A DNA stretch of 14,200 nt from the NCBI GenBank assembly GCA_007130025.1, contig SLTF01000333.1, forward strand, positions 1 through 14,200, written 5' to 3'. The translations under genes and the position numbers were made by a program. This DNA is from Spirochaetales bacterium (GTDB lineage Bacteria; Spirochaetota; Spirochaetia; DSM-27196; PWMO01). Positions 1 to 6,746 of the stretch are shown one piece after another; position 1 is the first letter of the stretch, and each line of letters opens with the position of its first letter. The notes under the pieces were generated by a model. It was not told the DNA's origin and made no database searches. It was given only the letters and a program-made list of their open reading frames with translations.

Positions 1-1238
1 ATCTGGTTCCATCCGTAGGTGCGGTGCGTGGTGCGTCGGCCTTTCACGGTCTCGACCTCAAGTGCCTCCACGGTGGTGATCATGCGTACCGCAAACGGTC
101 GTGCCCGTTTCGCCATCAGAAAGGCGAAAACCATGATAATGAAAAACACCGGGTGAAACGCCGCAAACAACATCACGATTGCTGCCAGGCCGATCAGTCG
201 ACGGGTGGTGCGAGCGGCACGGTCGCCGCGAACATGCACCAGCGTCACCGAACCGTCGGGAGTCCGTTGGATCGTATCCAACGGTCTGCGCGCAATCAGG
301 AGCCGCTTCACGAACGGTCGTGGGTCGGCCTCCGCGCGTGCCTGATTAGCCGTGGGGATGAGCTCGCGCAGCGGCAGAGTACCATCAAGTTCGGCCGCGA
401 TCTCTGGGTTGGAATCTGCCCCCGCCTCAAACGCTGCTGCGAATGCGGCAAAACTTCGAGCCGGTGGAGGGGTGCGCTCGCCGCTGTCGATCGCCGCAAA
501 CAGTTGCTGTTCCCGGTCCGCCGCGGATCGGGTGTCAAAGACCGGAATCTCGAAGTCCGCGCGAAGCTTCGGGCGCCGGGACGCGCCGCGGACTTCGACC
601 CGCCAGTAGATGGTTTCGCCGATCATGCCCGGAATCGAGGTGGTCGGCAGCCCGGCGGGAATCTCCACGGTGATCGGAACAACCAGCTCTTCACCGTCGC
701 GCGAATCCCGGGTATGAGACTCAAGGTGCAGCTCCTGCTGCCAGAGAATCTGGCGGGACGATCCGCTGCTTCGGCTACTCGAGCCCTGGCTGCGGTGACG
801 GTTGCACGACACGCGGACGAAGAACTCCTCGGGAACCGCGTCTCGGATCGGTGCACTCATGTTGGTCAGCACCGTTCCCCGAAACCGATCGCCGGGAGAC
901 GCCGGGTTGGTCTCGAGCACCAGGGTGGTGGATCCGTAGGCCAGCTTGGAGGCGATGATCCCGCCAAACGGGATGAGGCTGAACAGGCCGATGGCGGGCA
1001 CCAGAACGATCATCACCCGCGTGGCAGTGGTTTCGGTTCCCCAGGCGCCGGCGAACTGGATCAGCAGGAAGACGGAGATGGTGATCCACACAACGGGAAA
1101 GATCGCGTACCCCAGCACTGCGATGCGGCCCGCCGTACGGACCTTTCCATCGGACCATCGAGGGTCAATGGTCCACGGTTCGGGGTGACCATCGATCGCA
1201 ACGCGGAGGCGTTGGAATCGGCTTCGCAACGGTGACAT
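1..1238 (-). CDS. Membrane protein with DUF3592-like (arrestin-fold-like) region, 3' end beyond window
   Basis: Function unknown. The minus-strand frame is open from the ATG at 1238 to the window edge (412 codons, no stop). The protein has an N-terminal pair of membrane segments (about residues 39-63 and 74-96). A soluble beta-rich region follows, with LVLETNPASPGDRFRGTV (about 106-123) and YWRVEVRGASRRPKLRADF (211-229). This pattern, a Pro/Gly turn, a G-T-V strand, then W-R-V-E-V and F-E-I-P-V-F, resembles DUF3592-type proteins. A Ser-rich insert lies at 152-162, an acidic Ala-rich linker at about 260-305, and a third membrane segment at 347-376. No Shine-Dalgarno precedes the ATG; an in-frame GTG lies two codons upstream, and TATTTT ends 6 bp before the ATG, so the mRNA may be leaderless. 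The terminator at 1263-1287 separates it from the GH16 gene upstream. The frame is certain; the family is tentative. Confidence 0.75.
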   Translation of the reverse strand, partial: MSPLRSRFQRLRVAIDGHPEPWTIDPRWSDGKVRTAGRIAVLGYAIFPVVWITISVFLLIQFAGAWGTETTATRVMIVLVPAIGLFSLIPFGGIIASKLAYGSTTLVLETNPASPGDRFRGTVLTNMSAPIRDAVPEEFFVRVSCNRHRSQGSSSRSSGSSRQILWQQELHLESHTRDSRDGEELVVPITVEIPAGLPTTSIPGMIGETIYWRVEVRGASRRPKLRADFEIPVFDTRSAADREQQLFAAIDSGERTPPPARSFAAFAAAFEAGADSNPEIAAELDGTLPLRELIPTANQARAEADPRPFVKRLLIARRPLDTIQRTPDGSVTLVHVRGDRAARTTRRLIGLAAIVMLFAAFHPVFFIIMVFAFLMAKRARPFAVRMITTVEALEVETVKGRRTTHRTYGWNQ

Positions 1239-1262
1239 GGGCACAAAATACCCGGACTACGC

Positions 1263-1287
1263 AAAAACATGCAACCGCTCCGGTTGC
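1263..1287 (-). terminator. Rho-independent terminator of the GH16 gene
   Basis: A perfect 7-bp stem (GCAACCG at 1271-1277, CGGTTGC at 1281-1287) has a 3-nt loop. On the minus strand it is followed, after ATG, by a run of five T (1267-1263). It starts 10 bp past the GH16 stop at 1297 and sits upstream of the next minus-strand gene at 1238, so it should insulate the two. The T run is short, so termination may be partial. Confidence 0.7.
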
Positions 1288-1296
1288 GCCCCGGGG

Positions 1297-2058
1297 TTAC
1301 GGTCGGGGGATAAACTGGAACTCCGTCACAATGACCGACTGCCGCGGTGGTTGGTCGGGAGGACCCTGGTACCACCAGAAGTTCAGGTAGAGGCGTTCGC
1401 GTCGGGGATCGGGTACATCGGCCGAGCGAATGGCGTGGTGTGCGATGAGGAGGTGGGCCGGCGGAGGATAGTCCCCGTGTCCGTGCCAACTGGTGAAGGT
1501 GACCGCCCCCGGCTCCCACGTAAAGCGGTGGGTGGTTGCTTCTCCTTCGGGCATCGGCAGGGACATCTGTCGGCGGTTACCAGCTCGATCCGCGGGTTGC
1601 ACCACGTATTGAAGGTTGGGACCGGATTCCAATCCCCACCGCGAGAACTCGATGTCAATCTCGCGGTGGTGGGGATGAGTGCTCGGAAGTTCGAAGGTGA
1701 AGAATCCGAGCACTGCACGCGGGTGAAGCCGGTCTAGGGCACCGAGCAGTCGCACTTCGTAGGTACCGTACCCAAGCGAGCGGCGGGTACGAACCTCCGT
1801 TGCGGATTCTCCCAGCGTCAGGTGGAGGAATCCCCGTTCATCCACCCACACGTCCGAGGGATTTGCAGAAAAGGTATTTCCCCCGGGATCGGTGGGGCCG
1901 CGGGAGGACCGCACCGTCCAGTCGAAACCGGAGAAGGGTATCGTGCGCTGCGAAGATGCCGACGTTTGCGCGCCGCCGGTCTCGGTCACGGCGAAAAAAA
2001 CCACCGCGAAAGCGAGCACAAATCGCCATACTCGGCTAAGATAGACACTACTGACCAC
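1297..2058 (-). CDS. Secreted glycoside hydrolase family 16 (beta-glucanase-like) protein
   Basis: Likely an endo-acting beta-glycanase (GH16: laminarinase, lichenase and relatives) sent to the periplasm or outside. From the GTG at 2058 the product has 253 residues. An Arg-containing N-region and hydrophobic core (about 9-25) end in GGAQ, a plausible signal peptide with cleavage near residue 30. GH16 features follow in order: GYGTYEVRL (97-104), the catalytic signature EIDIE (133-137: E133 nucleophile, D135, E137 acid/base), a W-E-P-G strand, LYLNFWW, and a terminal V-T-E-F-Q-F strand. It is about a bare catalytic domain in length. No other in-frame start preserves the signal peptide; GTG 2019 removes its charged part. 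There is no Shine-Dalgarno, but an extended -10 lies 7 bp upstream. Its divergence from the GT2 operon resembles glycanase genes kept beside exopolysaccharide synthases, such as ExoK or BcsZ. Substrate is unknown. Confidence 0.85.
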   Translation of the reverse strand: MVSSVYLSRVWRFVLAFAVVFFAVTETGGAQTSASSQRTIPFSGFDWTVRSSRGPTDPGGNTFSANPSDVWVDERGFLHLTLGESATEVRTRRSLGYGTYEVRLLGALDRLHPRAVLGFFTFELPSTHPHHREIDIEFSRWGLESGPNLQYVVQPADRAGNRRQMSLPMPEGEATTHRFTWEPGAVTFTSWHGHGDYPPPAHLLIAHHAIRSADVPDPRRERLYLNFWWYQGPPDQPPRQSVIVTEFQFIPRP

Positions 2059-2070
2059 ATCGGGGATTAT
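2042..2070 (+). promoter_or_regulatory. Candidate promoter of the polysaccharide operon
   Basis: TAGACA (2042-2047, five of six to the -35 consensus), a 17-bp spacer and GATTAT (2065-2070, four of six to the -10) point toward the gene at 2096. The predicted leader is about 19 nt and carries GAGG (2081-2084) as a weak Shine-Dalgarno. The elements interleave with the GH16 extended -10 on the other strand, so the two promoters could not easily be occupied at once. Confidence 0.35.
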
Positions 2071-2074
2071 ACCA
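2066..2074 (-). promoter_or_regulatory. Extended -10 promoter of the GH16 gene
   Basis: The minus strand reads TGGTATAAT, a perfect extended -10 (TGn plus TATAAT). At the 17-bp position upstream there is only CGGAAA, a poor -35, which fits an extended -10 promoter. The expected start of transcription, about 7 bp downstream, falls on or next to the GTG start codon at 2058, so this mRNA may be leaderless. Confidence 0.6.
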
Positions 2075-2095
2075 CACCGTGAGGACCGTTTCCGA

Positions 2096-2989
2096 GTGAG
2101 CGACTCTCTGCACCAGCGTTGCGAAATAACCAATCTCCCCGCGACCGCTGCGTTTCGCGAAGCGCTTTCCCGTGAAATTACCGTCAGTCCGGACGAGCTC
2201 TGGGTGTGCGCAGTCACCATCGACCGAATCGACGTTCTGAACCAACAGTACGGCCGCGCCGCGGGTGACGAGGTGCTTGCCGGGGTTGCCCGAATCATCG
2301 CGCAGCGGGTCGGTGATTGGCTCTACCGATACGACGGACCGGTGTTCATGGCGATGGTCCGCGCCGACGTGATGGAGGTGCTGGGAATCGCGGAAACGAT
2401 TCGTCGCTCAATTCATGAAGCAACGCACTTCGTGGAGCCGCTGTCGGTGTCGGTGGGGTTGGTTTCGGGGTCGGAAGCCGCGGACGCCGAAGAGCTGGAG
2501 CAGCAGGCGACCTCACGCATGCGCATCGCCCGCCGTCGAGGCGGGAATCAGGTCTGTGCCAGCGGGCCATCGGAGAGCGAGTCGGGTCTGGCAACGGGAA
2601 CGGTGGTCATCGTGGATCCCGCGGTCGAGATGCTGGATGCGCTCATTCGAGAGCTGGAGTCCGGCGGCCTCACGGTGCTTTCGGTGGACGACGGACTCGA
2701 GGCGTTGCAACTCGTGAGCCAGGTAGCCCCCCAGGTGATTATCAGCGAAGTCAGTGTGCCAAAAATCGGTGGCCTTGCCCTGCGCGACAGACTTCGAACC
2801 ATCGAAGGGCTCAGTGGAACGCCGTTCATTCTGATGTCGCACCGGAAGAACGATGACCTCATCCGGCAAGCGGCAGGGTTGGGAATTCTGCACTACTTTC
2901 GTAAGCCGGTATCCGCCGTGGAGTTGAGCGCCCTCGCTCAGAACCTGGCGCGGCTGCAGGCCGGGGAATCGCTCGACGGATGTACGTGA
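2096..2989 (+). CDS. Degenerate GGDEF domain fused to pseudo-receiver domain
   Basis: Probable non-catalytic signalling protein, 297 residues, soluble. Residues 1-155 form a GGDEF (diguanylate cyclase) fold: ITNLPATAAF (11-20) in place of LTGLPNR-F, a substrate helix with Y52-GRAAGDEV (52-60), the signature site, P115-LSVSVG, and the closing GGNQV (149-153). The GGDEF motif itself reads Y79-D-G-P-V-F84, so the metal-binding and catalytic acids are gone. Residues 168-290 form a receiver domain: V173-D174-P where two acids are usual, IISEVSVPKIGG (215-226) with Glu218 at the phospho-Asp position, S248, and K270-P271 conserved. The domain order is the reverse of common REC-GGDEF regulators. Start GTG 2096 has a weak GAGG 11 bp upstream. 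Its end overlaps the GT2 gene by 10 bp, implying coupled translation and a role in controlling that synthase (inference). Confidence 0.85.
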   Translation: MSDSLHQRCEITNLPATAAFREALSREITVSPDELWVCAVTIDRIDVLNQQYGRAAGDEVLAGVARIIAQRVGDWLYRYDGPVFMAMVRADVMEVLGIAETIRRSIHEATHFVEPLSVSVGLVSGSEAADAEELEQQATSRMRIARRRGGNQVCASGPSESESGLATGTVVIVDPAVEMLDALIRELESGGLTVLSVDDGLEALQLVSQVAPQVIISEVSVPKIGGLALRDRLRTIEGLSGTPFILMSHRKNDDLIRQAAGLGILHYFRKPVSAVELSALAQNLARLQAGESLDGCT

Positions 2990-5829
2990 CGCTGATTGCG
3001 GTTTCTCTCGTATCCCTGTTCTTTCTCGGTACCGCGGTGGCGTCCATGGTGCTCCTGGTTTCCCGTGTGCGAGTGCGCAAACGGCGCCGGCTCCGGGACC
3101 GGTTAGGGGCTCTGTTGCTCACGGCCGACGAGGGTACACTGTTGAAAGAAGTGACCCGCTTGGGAGACCGCGGGGTGCGGTTCATGATGCGGGCCTACGC
3201 ACGGATCGTTGACCACGTTGAGCTGCCGGACGAATCCCGTTCCCGGATCGAAGGCGCCGCGCGGTCGGTCGGCGCCGAGGTCACCGCCGTGCGTCTCCTG
3301 AATGCGAAGAGTCCGTTTCGTCGTCAGGAAGGTGCGTTGATCCTCTCGCTGCTTCCTTCGGCGATTGCTCCCGGGGCGCTGGACCAGGCAATCCGAAGGG
3401 AGCGGTTACTGCGAGTCAAACTGCGCCTCGTATACGCGGTTGTCCGACGGCGATACGTGCAGGTGATCCCCACCGTTCTCGACAGCCTTCGCGGGGAAGG
3501 CCCCGAGTACGGACGTCGCGTTGCCTCACTGCTCGGACAGTTGGGCTTTGACCTTCTGCAGTTTCTACCCACAATGCGACAGCGCAGCGAATCAGAGATA
3601 CAGCGCGTGTTTGTTGCGCTGGCGGCACGGACACCCACCGCCGAGCTGCAGGCCTATCTGCGCTACCTGGTTGCACGCGCGGAACGTGGTGTGGCGCGTG
3701 ATGCGTACCGGGCGCTGGTGACCCACTTCCGCTCACCCGCCGGCGAAGACCTCGGGCGATTTGGCGACGATCCCGTTTTTCGCCGGCTTGCCGTTGAGTC
3801 GATCGGCAAGCGTCCATCAGAACAGAGCGTCGACGAGCTCATCGCCGGTTTGAGCGACGAGCCCGTCGCTGAGACGGTGGTCGCGACGCTCTCGGAGATG
3901 GTTGGGCGAAACCCCTGGCTCTTGCCGGTCATTATCGAGCGATACCGATCGACCGACAACGCAAACGCCCGTATGGGATTGGCTCGAACCCTGGCTGCGC
4001 GGGCGGAATACGTCGTCACGGTGGCATTGCGCGAGCAATGGGATGACGCCGAAGGGCTGATTGGCGACATTCTGCGCACGAGGCAGGCAAACGGCGTTCT
4101 GCTCTTGCTCAATCGAAGTACTGACACCGTGCAGCGTGACTCGATCACCGCGCTGATTGGTGAGACCGTGAGAACCGACCCGTGGCTTCGCACCGAGTAC
4201 GCGCTTCACGCGGACGACGATGTTCTCGCGGGGCTGGGAATTGAACGCGTGACTCTGGATCACCAGCGAGGTTCGCGCAAGGCCGAGAATCCGCGGCGCT
4301 GGATTGTCGCGACAGCAATGCTGTCGGTGACCGTGCTGCCGTTGTTGATCTATCTGGGCTGGGTGGCGGGCGTTCGCGGAGGGATCTCCGGCAGCACCTT
4401 CGTTTCGTATCTCAGCTGGTTTCTGTGGGGCTTTGCGGGATACGCCTTCGTGCTGAACACGATCTATCTGAGTCTCCTTGTGGTTGCGGTTGGATGCGTG
4501 ATTCGGCAACAACAGATCGCGGCGTTGCGAACCAACTCATTGCTGTTCGCACCACGGATGCTCCCCTCGATCAGTATCATTGCCCCCGCATACAACGAAC
4601 AGGAAACCATTGTGGAGAGCGTTACCGCGCTGCTGAATCTCAACTACCCCGACTTTGAGGTGATTGTGGTGAACGATGGTTCTCCCGATGGCACCCTGCA
4701 ACGCCTGGTGGAGCACTTTGAGCTCGAGCGGACCGGTCGGGAGATCACCCCCCATCTGGCGACAAAAACGGTGCGCGGTGTGTACGGATCGTCACGGCTT
4801 CCCGGTTTGATCGTCGTCGACAAATCAAACGGTGGGAAGGCCGACTCCTTGAACGTCGGCATTAACGCCTCGCAGAAAGAGTATTTTGCCGCCATCGACG
4901 CGGATTCCCTGCTGGAGCCGGACGCTCTGCTCGAGCTCGCCGCGGGCATGATTGACAGCGAATACCCCGTGGTCGCAGCCGGCGGCAACATCCTGCCGGT
5001 GAACGGCTGTCGCGTCGAGATGGGGGTGATCGAGAAGGTTGGACTCCCCAGAAACCGGCTGGCGCGATTTCAGATGGTTGAGTACATCCGGTCCTTCATG
5101 AGCGGCCGCACCGGCTGGGCAGGTATCGATTCACTGCTCATCATCTCCGGGGCATTCGGGCTGTTTCGGGTTAAGGAGGTGGTTGCTGCGCACGGTTACC
5201 TTACCGGCAGCGAGCAGTACGAAAAGGATACGGTGGCCGAGGACATGGAGCTGGTGGTACGGGTACGCCGAAACCGGTACGATCGCGGCGAACGCGGAGT
5301 CGTGCAGTACGCCGCCGGCGCCAACTGTTGGACCGAAGTACCCGAGACCGTACGAATTTTCACGGCGCAGCGGGATCGATGGCAGCGCGGGCTCATCGAC
5401 ATTCTCTTGTTTCACGCTCACATGGCGTTTCGCCGGCGCTACGGGCGGGTTGGTTTGATCGCGCTGCCGTATTATTATCTGTTTGAGCTCTTGGGTCCGT
5501 GGATCGAGGTGCAGGGATATCTGGTGCTGCTTCTGGGGCTCTCCGCGGGGGTCGTGTCGCGGGATGCGGCAATTGCGGCCGCGGTGGCGAGCATTCCGCT
5601 GGGAATGCTGGTCTCGCTGGTTTCCATTCAGTTGGTGGAATATCGACGCCGGGTCTTCAGCTTCCGTGCACGGCTCGCGATGGTATGGGTGTCACTGGCG
5701 GAGAACCTCGGGTATCGGCAGCTTGCAAGCGCGGTCCGGTTGCTGGCCTACCTGAGCGTGCTGCGTGGCACAACCGGATGGGGTGTGATGCGGCGGCGAG
5801 GATTTGGAAAAAAGGAGCAAAAAACGTGA
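2980..5829 (+). CDS. Membrane GT2 polysaccharide synthase with N-terminal HEAT-like repeats
   Basis: Likely polymerises a polysaccharide from nucleotide-sugars and moves it across the inner membrane, in the manner of BcsA, PgaC or hyaluronan synthase. The product has 949 residues. A first membrane segment (3-29) is followed by an Arg/Lys cluster, which places about 400 mostly helical residues with HEAT-like repeats (about 40-430, e.g. around 275-315) in the cytoplasm. Membrane segments follow at about 441-461 and 474-506. The GT2 domain spans about 528-815: IIAPAYNE (533-540), VVNDGS with D566, D640-A-D642, A753-E-D755 as the TED-like acceptor motif, and Q797-R-D-R-W801, the processive-synthase motif. 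Hydrophobic segments at about 825-858, 863-888 and 898-930 complete the channel region. No PilZ domain is present. Start ATG 2980 lies inside the upstream gene; GTG 2986 is an alternative. The sugar is unknown. Confidence 0.9.
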   Translation: MYVTLIAVSLVSLFFLGTAVASMVLLVSRVRVRKRRRLRDRLGALLLTADEGTLLKEVTRLGDRGVRFMMRAYARIVDHVELPDESRSRIEGAARSVGAEVTAVRLLNAKSPFRRQEGALILSLLPSAIAPGALDQAIRRERLLRVKLRLVYAVVRRRYVQVIPTVLDSLRGEGPEYGRRVASLLGQLGFDLLQFLPTMRQRSESEIQRVFVALAARTPTAELQAYLRYLVARAERGVARDAYRALVTHFRSPAGEDLGRFGDDPVFRRLAVESIGKRPSEQSVDELIAGLSDEPVAETVVATLSEMVGRNPWLLPVIIERYRSTDNANARMGLARTLAARAEYVVTVALREQWDDAEGLIGDILRTRQANGVLLLLNRSTDTVQRDSITALIGETVRTDPWLRTEYALHADDDVLAGLGIERVTLDHQRGSRKAENPRRWIVATAMLSVTVLPLLIYLGWVAGVRGGISGSTFVSYLSWFLWGFAGYAFVLNTIYLSLLVVAVGCVIRQQQIAALRTNSLLFAPRMLPSISIIAPAYNEQETIVESVTALLNLNYPDFEVIVVNDGSPDGTLQRLVEHFELERTGREITPHLATKTVRGVYGSSRLPGLIVVDKSNGGKADSLNVGINASQKEYFAAIDADSLLEPDALLELAAGMIDSEYPVVAAGGNILPVNGCRVEMGVIEKVGLPRNRLARFQMVEYIRSFMSGRTGWAGIDSLLIISGAFGLFRVKEVVAAHGYLTGSEQYEKDTVAEDMELVVRVRRNRYDRGERGVVQYAAGANCWTEVPETVRIFTAQRDRWQRGLIDILLFHAHMAFRRRYGRVGLIALPYYYLFELLGPWIEVQGYLVLLLGLSAGVVSRDAAIAAAVASIPLGMLVSLVSIQLVEYRRRVFSFRARLAMVWVSLAENLGYRQLASAVRLLAYLSVLRGTTGWGVMRRRGFGKKEQKT
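5812..5817 (+). promoter_or_regulatory. Ribosome binding site deciding the beta-barrel start
   Basis: AAGGAG lies 8 nt before the GTG at 5826 and inside the last codons of the GT2 gene. It fixes the start at this GTG, although the same reading frame stays open far upstream (from 5499) as out-of-frame GT2 sequence. Confidence 0.8.
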
Positions 5830-6590
5830 CGAAACGATGGTTCATCGGTGCACTGATTATTGTGGCTGCGACCGGGTCGCTGCTTGCGGCAGATTTCCGG
5901 AATATTGCCAGTTTTTCGGTAGAAAACAATTTCGATGGAAGCTTTGAAACGCGGCTCGAGAACGTGTTTCTGGCCCCGCTGGTACCCGAGCGTGCGCTGC
6001 TGCAGGTCAAGCTGCGCAACGAGGTCGGGAACCGATTCGGGGAGGCGCGCTCACTCACCATGGCCCACCTTGGCCCCGTGCTGCTGCTCTCCCCGAGTCT
6101 CTACTCCATCATCAGCTACGGGGCCGGGTTTCGTGAGTCCGGATCGTTGGTGCACGAGGGCGACCTGCAGCTTCACTACGAAACGGTCCGGTATCGACTA
6201 GGTGGTGGCTTTCGAGGTCGGTTGGAACCGTCGGATGACGTTTCGTACGTCGTTGGTTCGCTGGGCGGACGAATCGCATTTCCACGGGGCTTCGGCGTGC
6301 AGGCAACGTGGTACACCGGGTTGGACAACGATGGTGATCTGAGCCATTCGACCTGGGTTGAGGGTGACTACGCCGTGAGTGATGCGGTTGCGGTAAAACT
6401 CGGCGGAACGGTGGATCTGGGCGACGGAGCCGGGTGGGCCGACGGATCTGACACAACGTACAGTCTGATAACCGGGGCTGCCTTTCGCCCGTCGGAGGTT
6501 GTCACGTTTCGGTATCAGTTTGACTTCATTATCCGACCGGACGCCGACAACGGGGTTCGAAACCTGCTTCTCGTAGACTGGCGCTTTTGA
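5826..6590 (+). CDS. Small outer-membrane beta-barrel protein
   Basis: Predicted outer-membrane barrel of 254 residues, possibly the exit pore or an assembly factor for the glycan made by the upstream synthase. The signal peptide is clear: MTKRWFIGALIIVAATGSLLAA, with cleavage expected before Asp23. The mature part is a chain of short alternating polar/hydrophobic strands with Gly- and Asp-rich turns (FSVENNFDGSFETRLENVFL, YRLGGGFRGRLE, VAVKLGGTVDLGDG). It ends LLLVDWRF, and a C-terminal Phe is the usual BAM insertion signal. The GTG start overlaps the GT2 stop as GTGA, with a strong Shine-Dalgarno. Size and position beside a GT2 recall E. coli YaiO near YaiP, but I cannot show homology by eye. 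No terminator follows; the 22-bp repeat begins 8 bp after the stop. Confidence 0.85.
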   Translation: MTKRWFIGALIIVAATGSLLAADFRNIASFSVENNFDGSFETRLENVFLAPLVPERALLQVKLRNEVGNRFGEARSLTMAHLGPVLLLSPSLYSIISYGAGFRESGSLVHEGDLQLHYETVRYRLGGGFRGRLEPSDDVSYVVGSLGGRIAFPRGFGVQATWYTGLDNDGDLSHSTWVEGDYAVSDAVAVKLGGTVDLGDGAGWADGSDTTYSLITGAAFRPSEVVTFRYQFDFIIRPDADNGVRNLLLVDWRF

Positions 6591-6598
6591 CCGCGGAG

Positions 6599-6620
6599 AA
6601 ATGCACAGGCTTTGGAACAC
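6599..6620. repeat. 22-bp dispersed repeat, copy 1
   Basis: Begins AAATGCACA and ends TTTGGAACAC, and matches the copy at 8521-8542 in 21 of 22 bases (G versus C at the tenth). It starts 8 bp after the stop of the beta-barrel gene and ends 40 bp before the -35 of the apt promoter. Flanking bases differ between the copies, so the unit is sharply bounded. Function unknown: a regulator site, a processing signal or a small repeat family are possible. Confidence 0.7.
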
Positions 6621-6660
6621 ACGGTTGACGCGGGCATTCCCTCGCACGGGGCGCGCTTGA

Positions 6661-6689
6661 TTGACACCCCATCGGAACTCCAGTAGGCT
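6661..6689 (+). promoter_or_regulatory. Promoter of the apt operon
   Basis: A consensus -35 TTGACA (6661-6666) is followed by 17 bp and TAGGCT (6684-6689, three of six to the -10). The same layout, TTGACA-17-TAGnnT, occurs before the tRNA genes, which supports both. The leader of about 50 nt holds two small stems (ACCGG/CCGGT at 6703-6718 and CTGC/GCAG at 6721-6732). The second ends just before the AAAGGA ribosome binding site. No known riboswitch is recognised. Confidence 0.6.
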
Positions 6690-6746
6690 TCGCGCCAGAG
6701 TCACCGGGCGTTACCGGTATCTGCTCCCGCAGAAAGGATGGATCGC

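Noticed and set aside
24..1235. Long plus-strand open frame (403 codons)
   Set aside because: It is antisense to the membrane-protein gene at 1-1238. Its translation is Arg/His/Gly-rich with no domain, while the minus strand reads as a coherent membrane protein. GC-rich codon usage opens such frames.
2059..2298. Upstream extension of the GH16 frame to 2298
   Set aside because: The added residues have no domain, lie antisense to the start of the GGDEF gene, and would bury the signal peptide and the extended -10 inside the gene.
2096..2560. Active diguanylate cyclase
   Set aside because: The signature reads DGPVF, lacking the acids needed for metal and GTP chemistry. Only the fold is supported.
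5499..5825. Upstream extension of the beta-barrel frame
   Set aside because: The region is the coding 3' end of the GT2 gene in another frame. The signal peptide and AAGGAG site place the start at GTG 5826.
6599..6620. Sigma-54 promoter within the 22-bp repeat
   Set aside because: CAC, five bases, then TTGG loosely resembles -24/-12 elements, but the invariant GG at -24 and GC at -12 are both broken, and TTGACA promoters lie close by.
6625..6653. Second promoter with TTGACG as -35
   Set aside because: The sequence 17 bp downstream is GGGGCG, which cannot serve as a -10.
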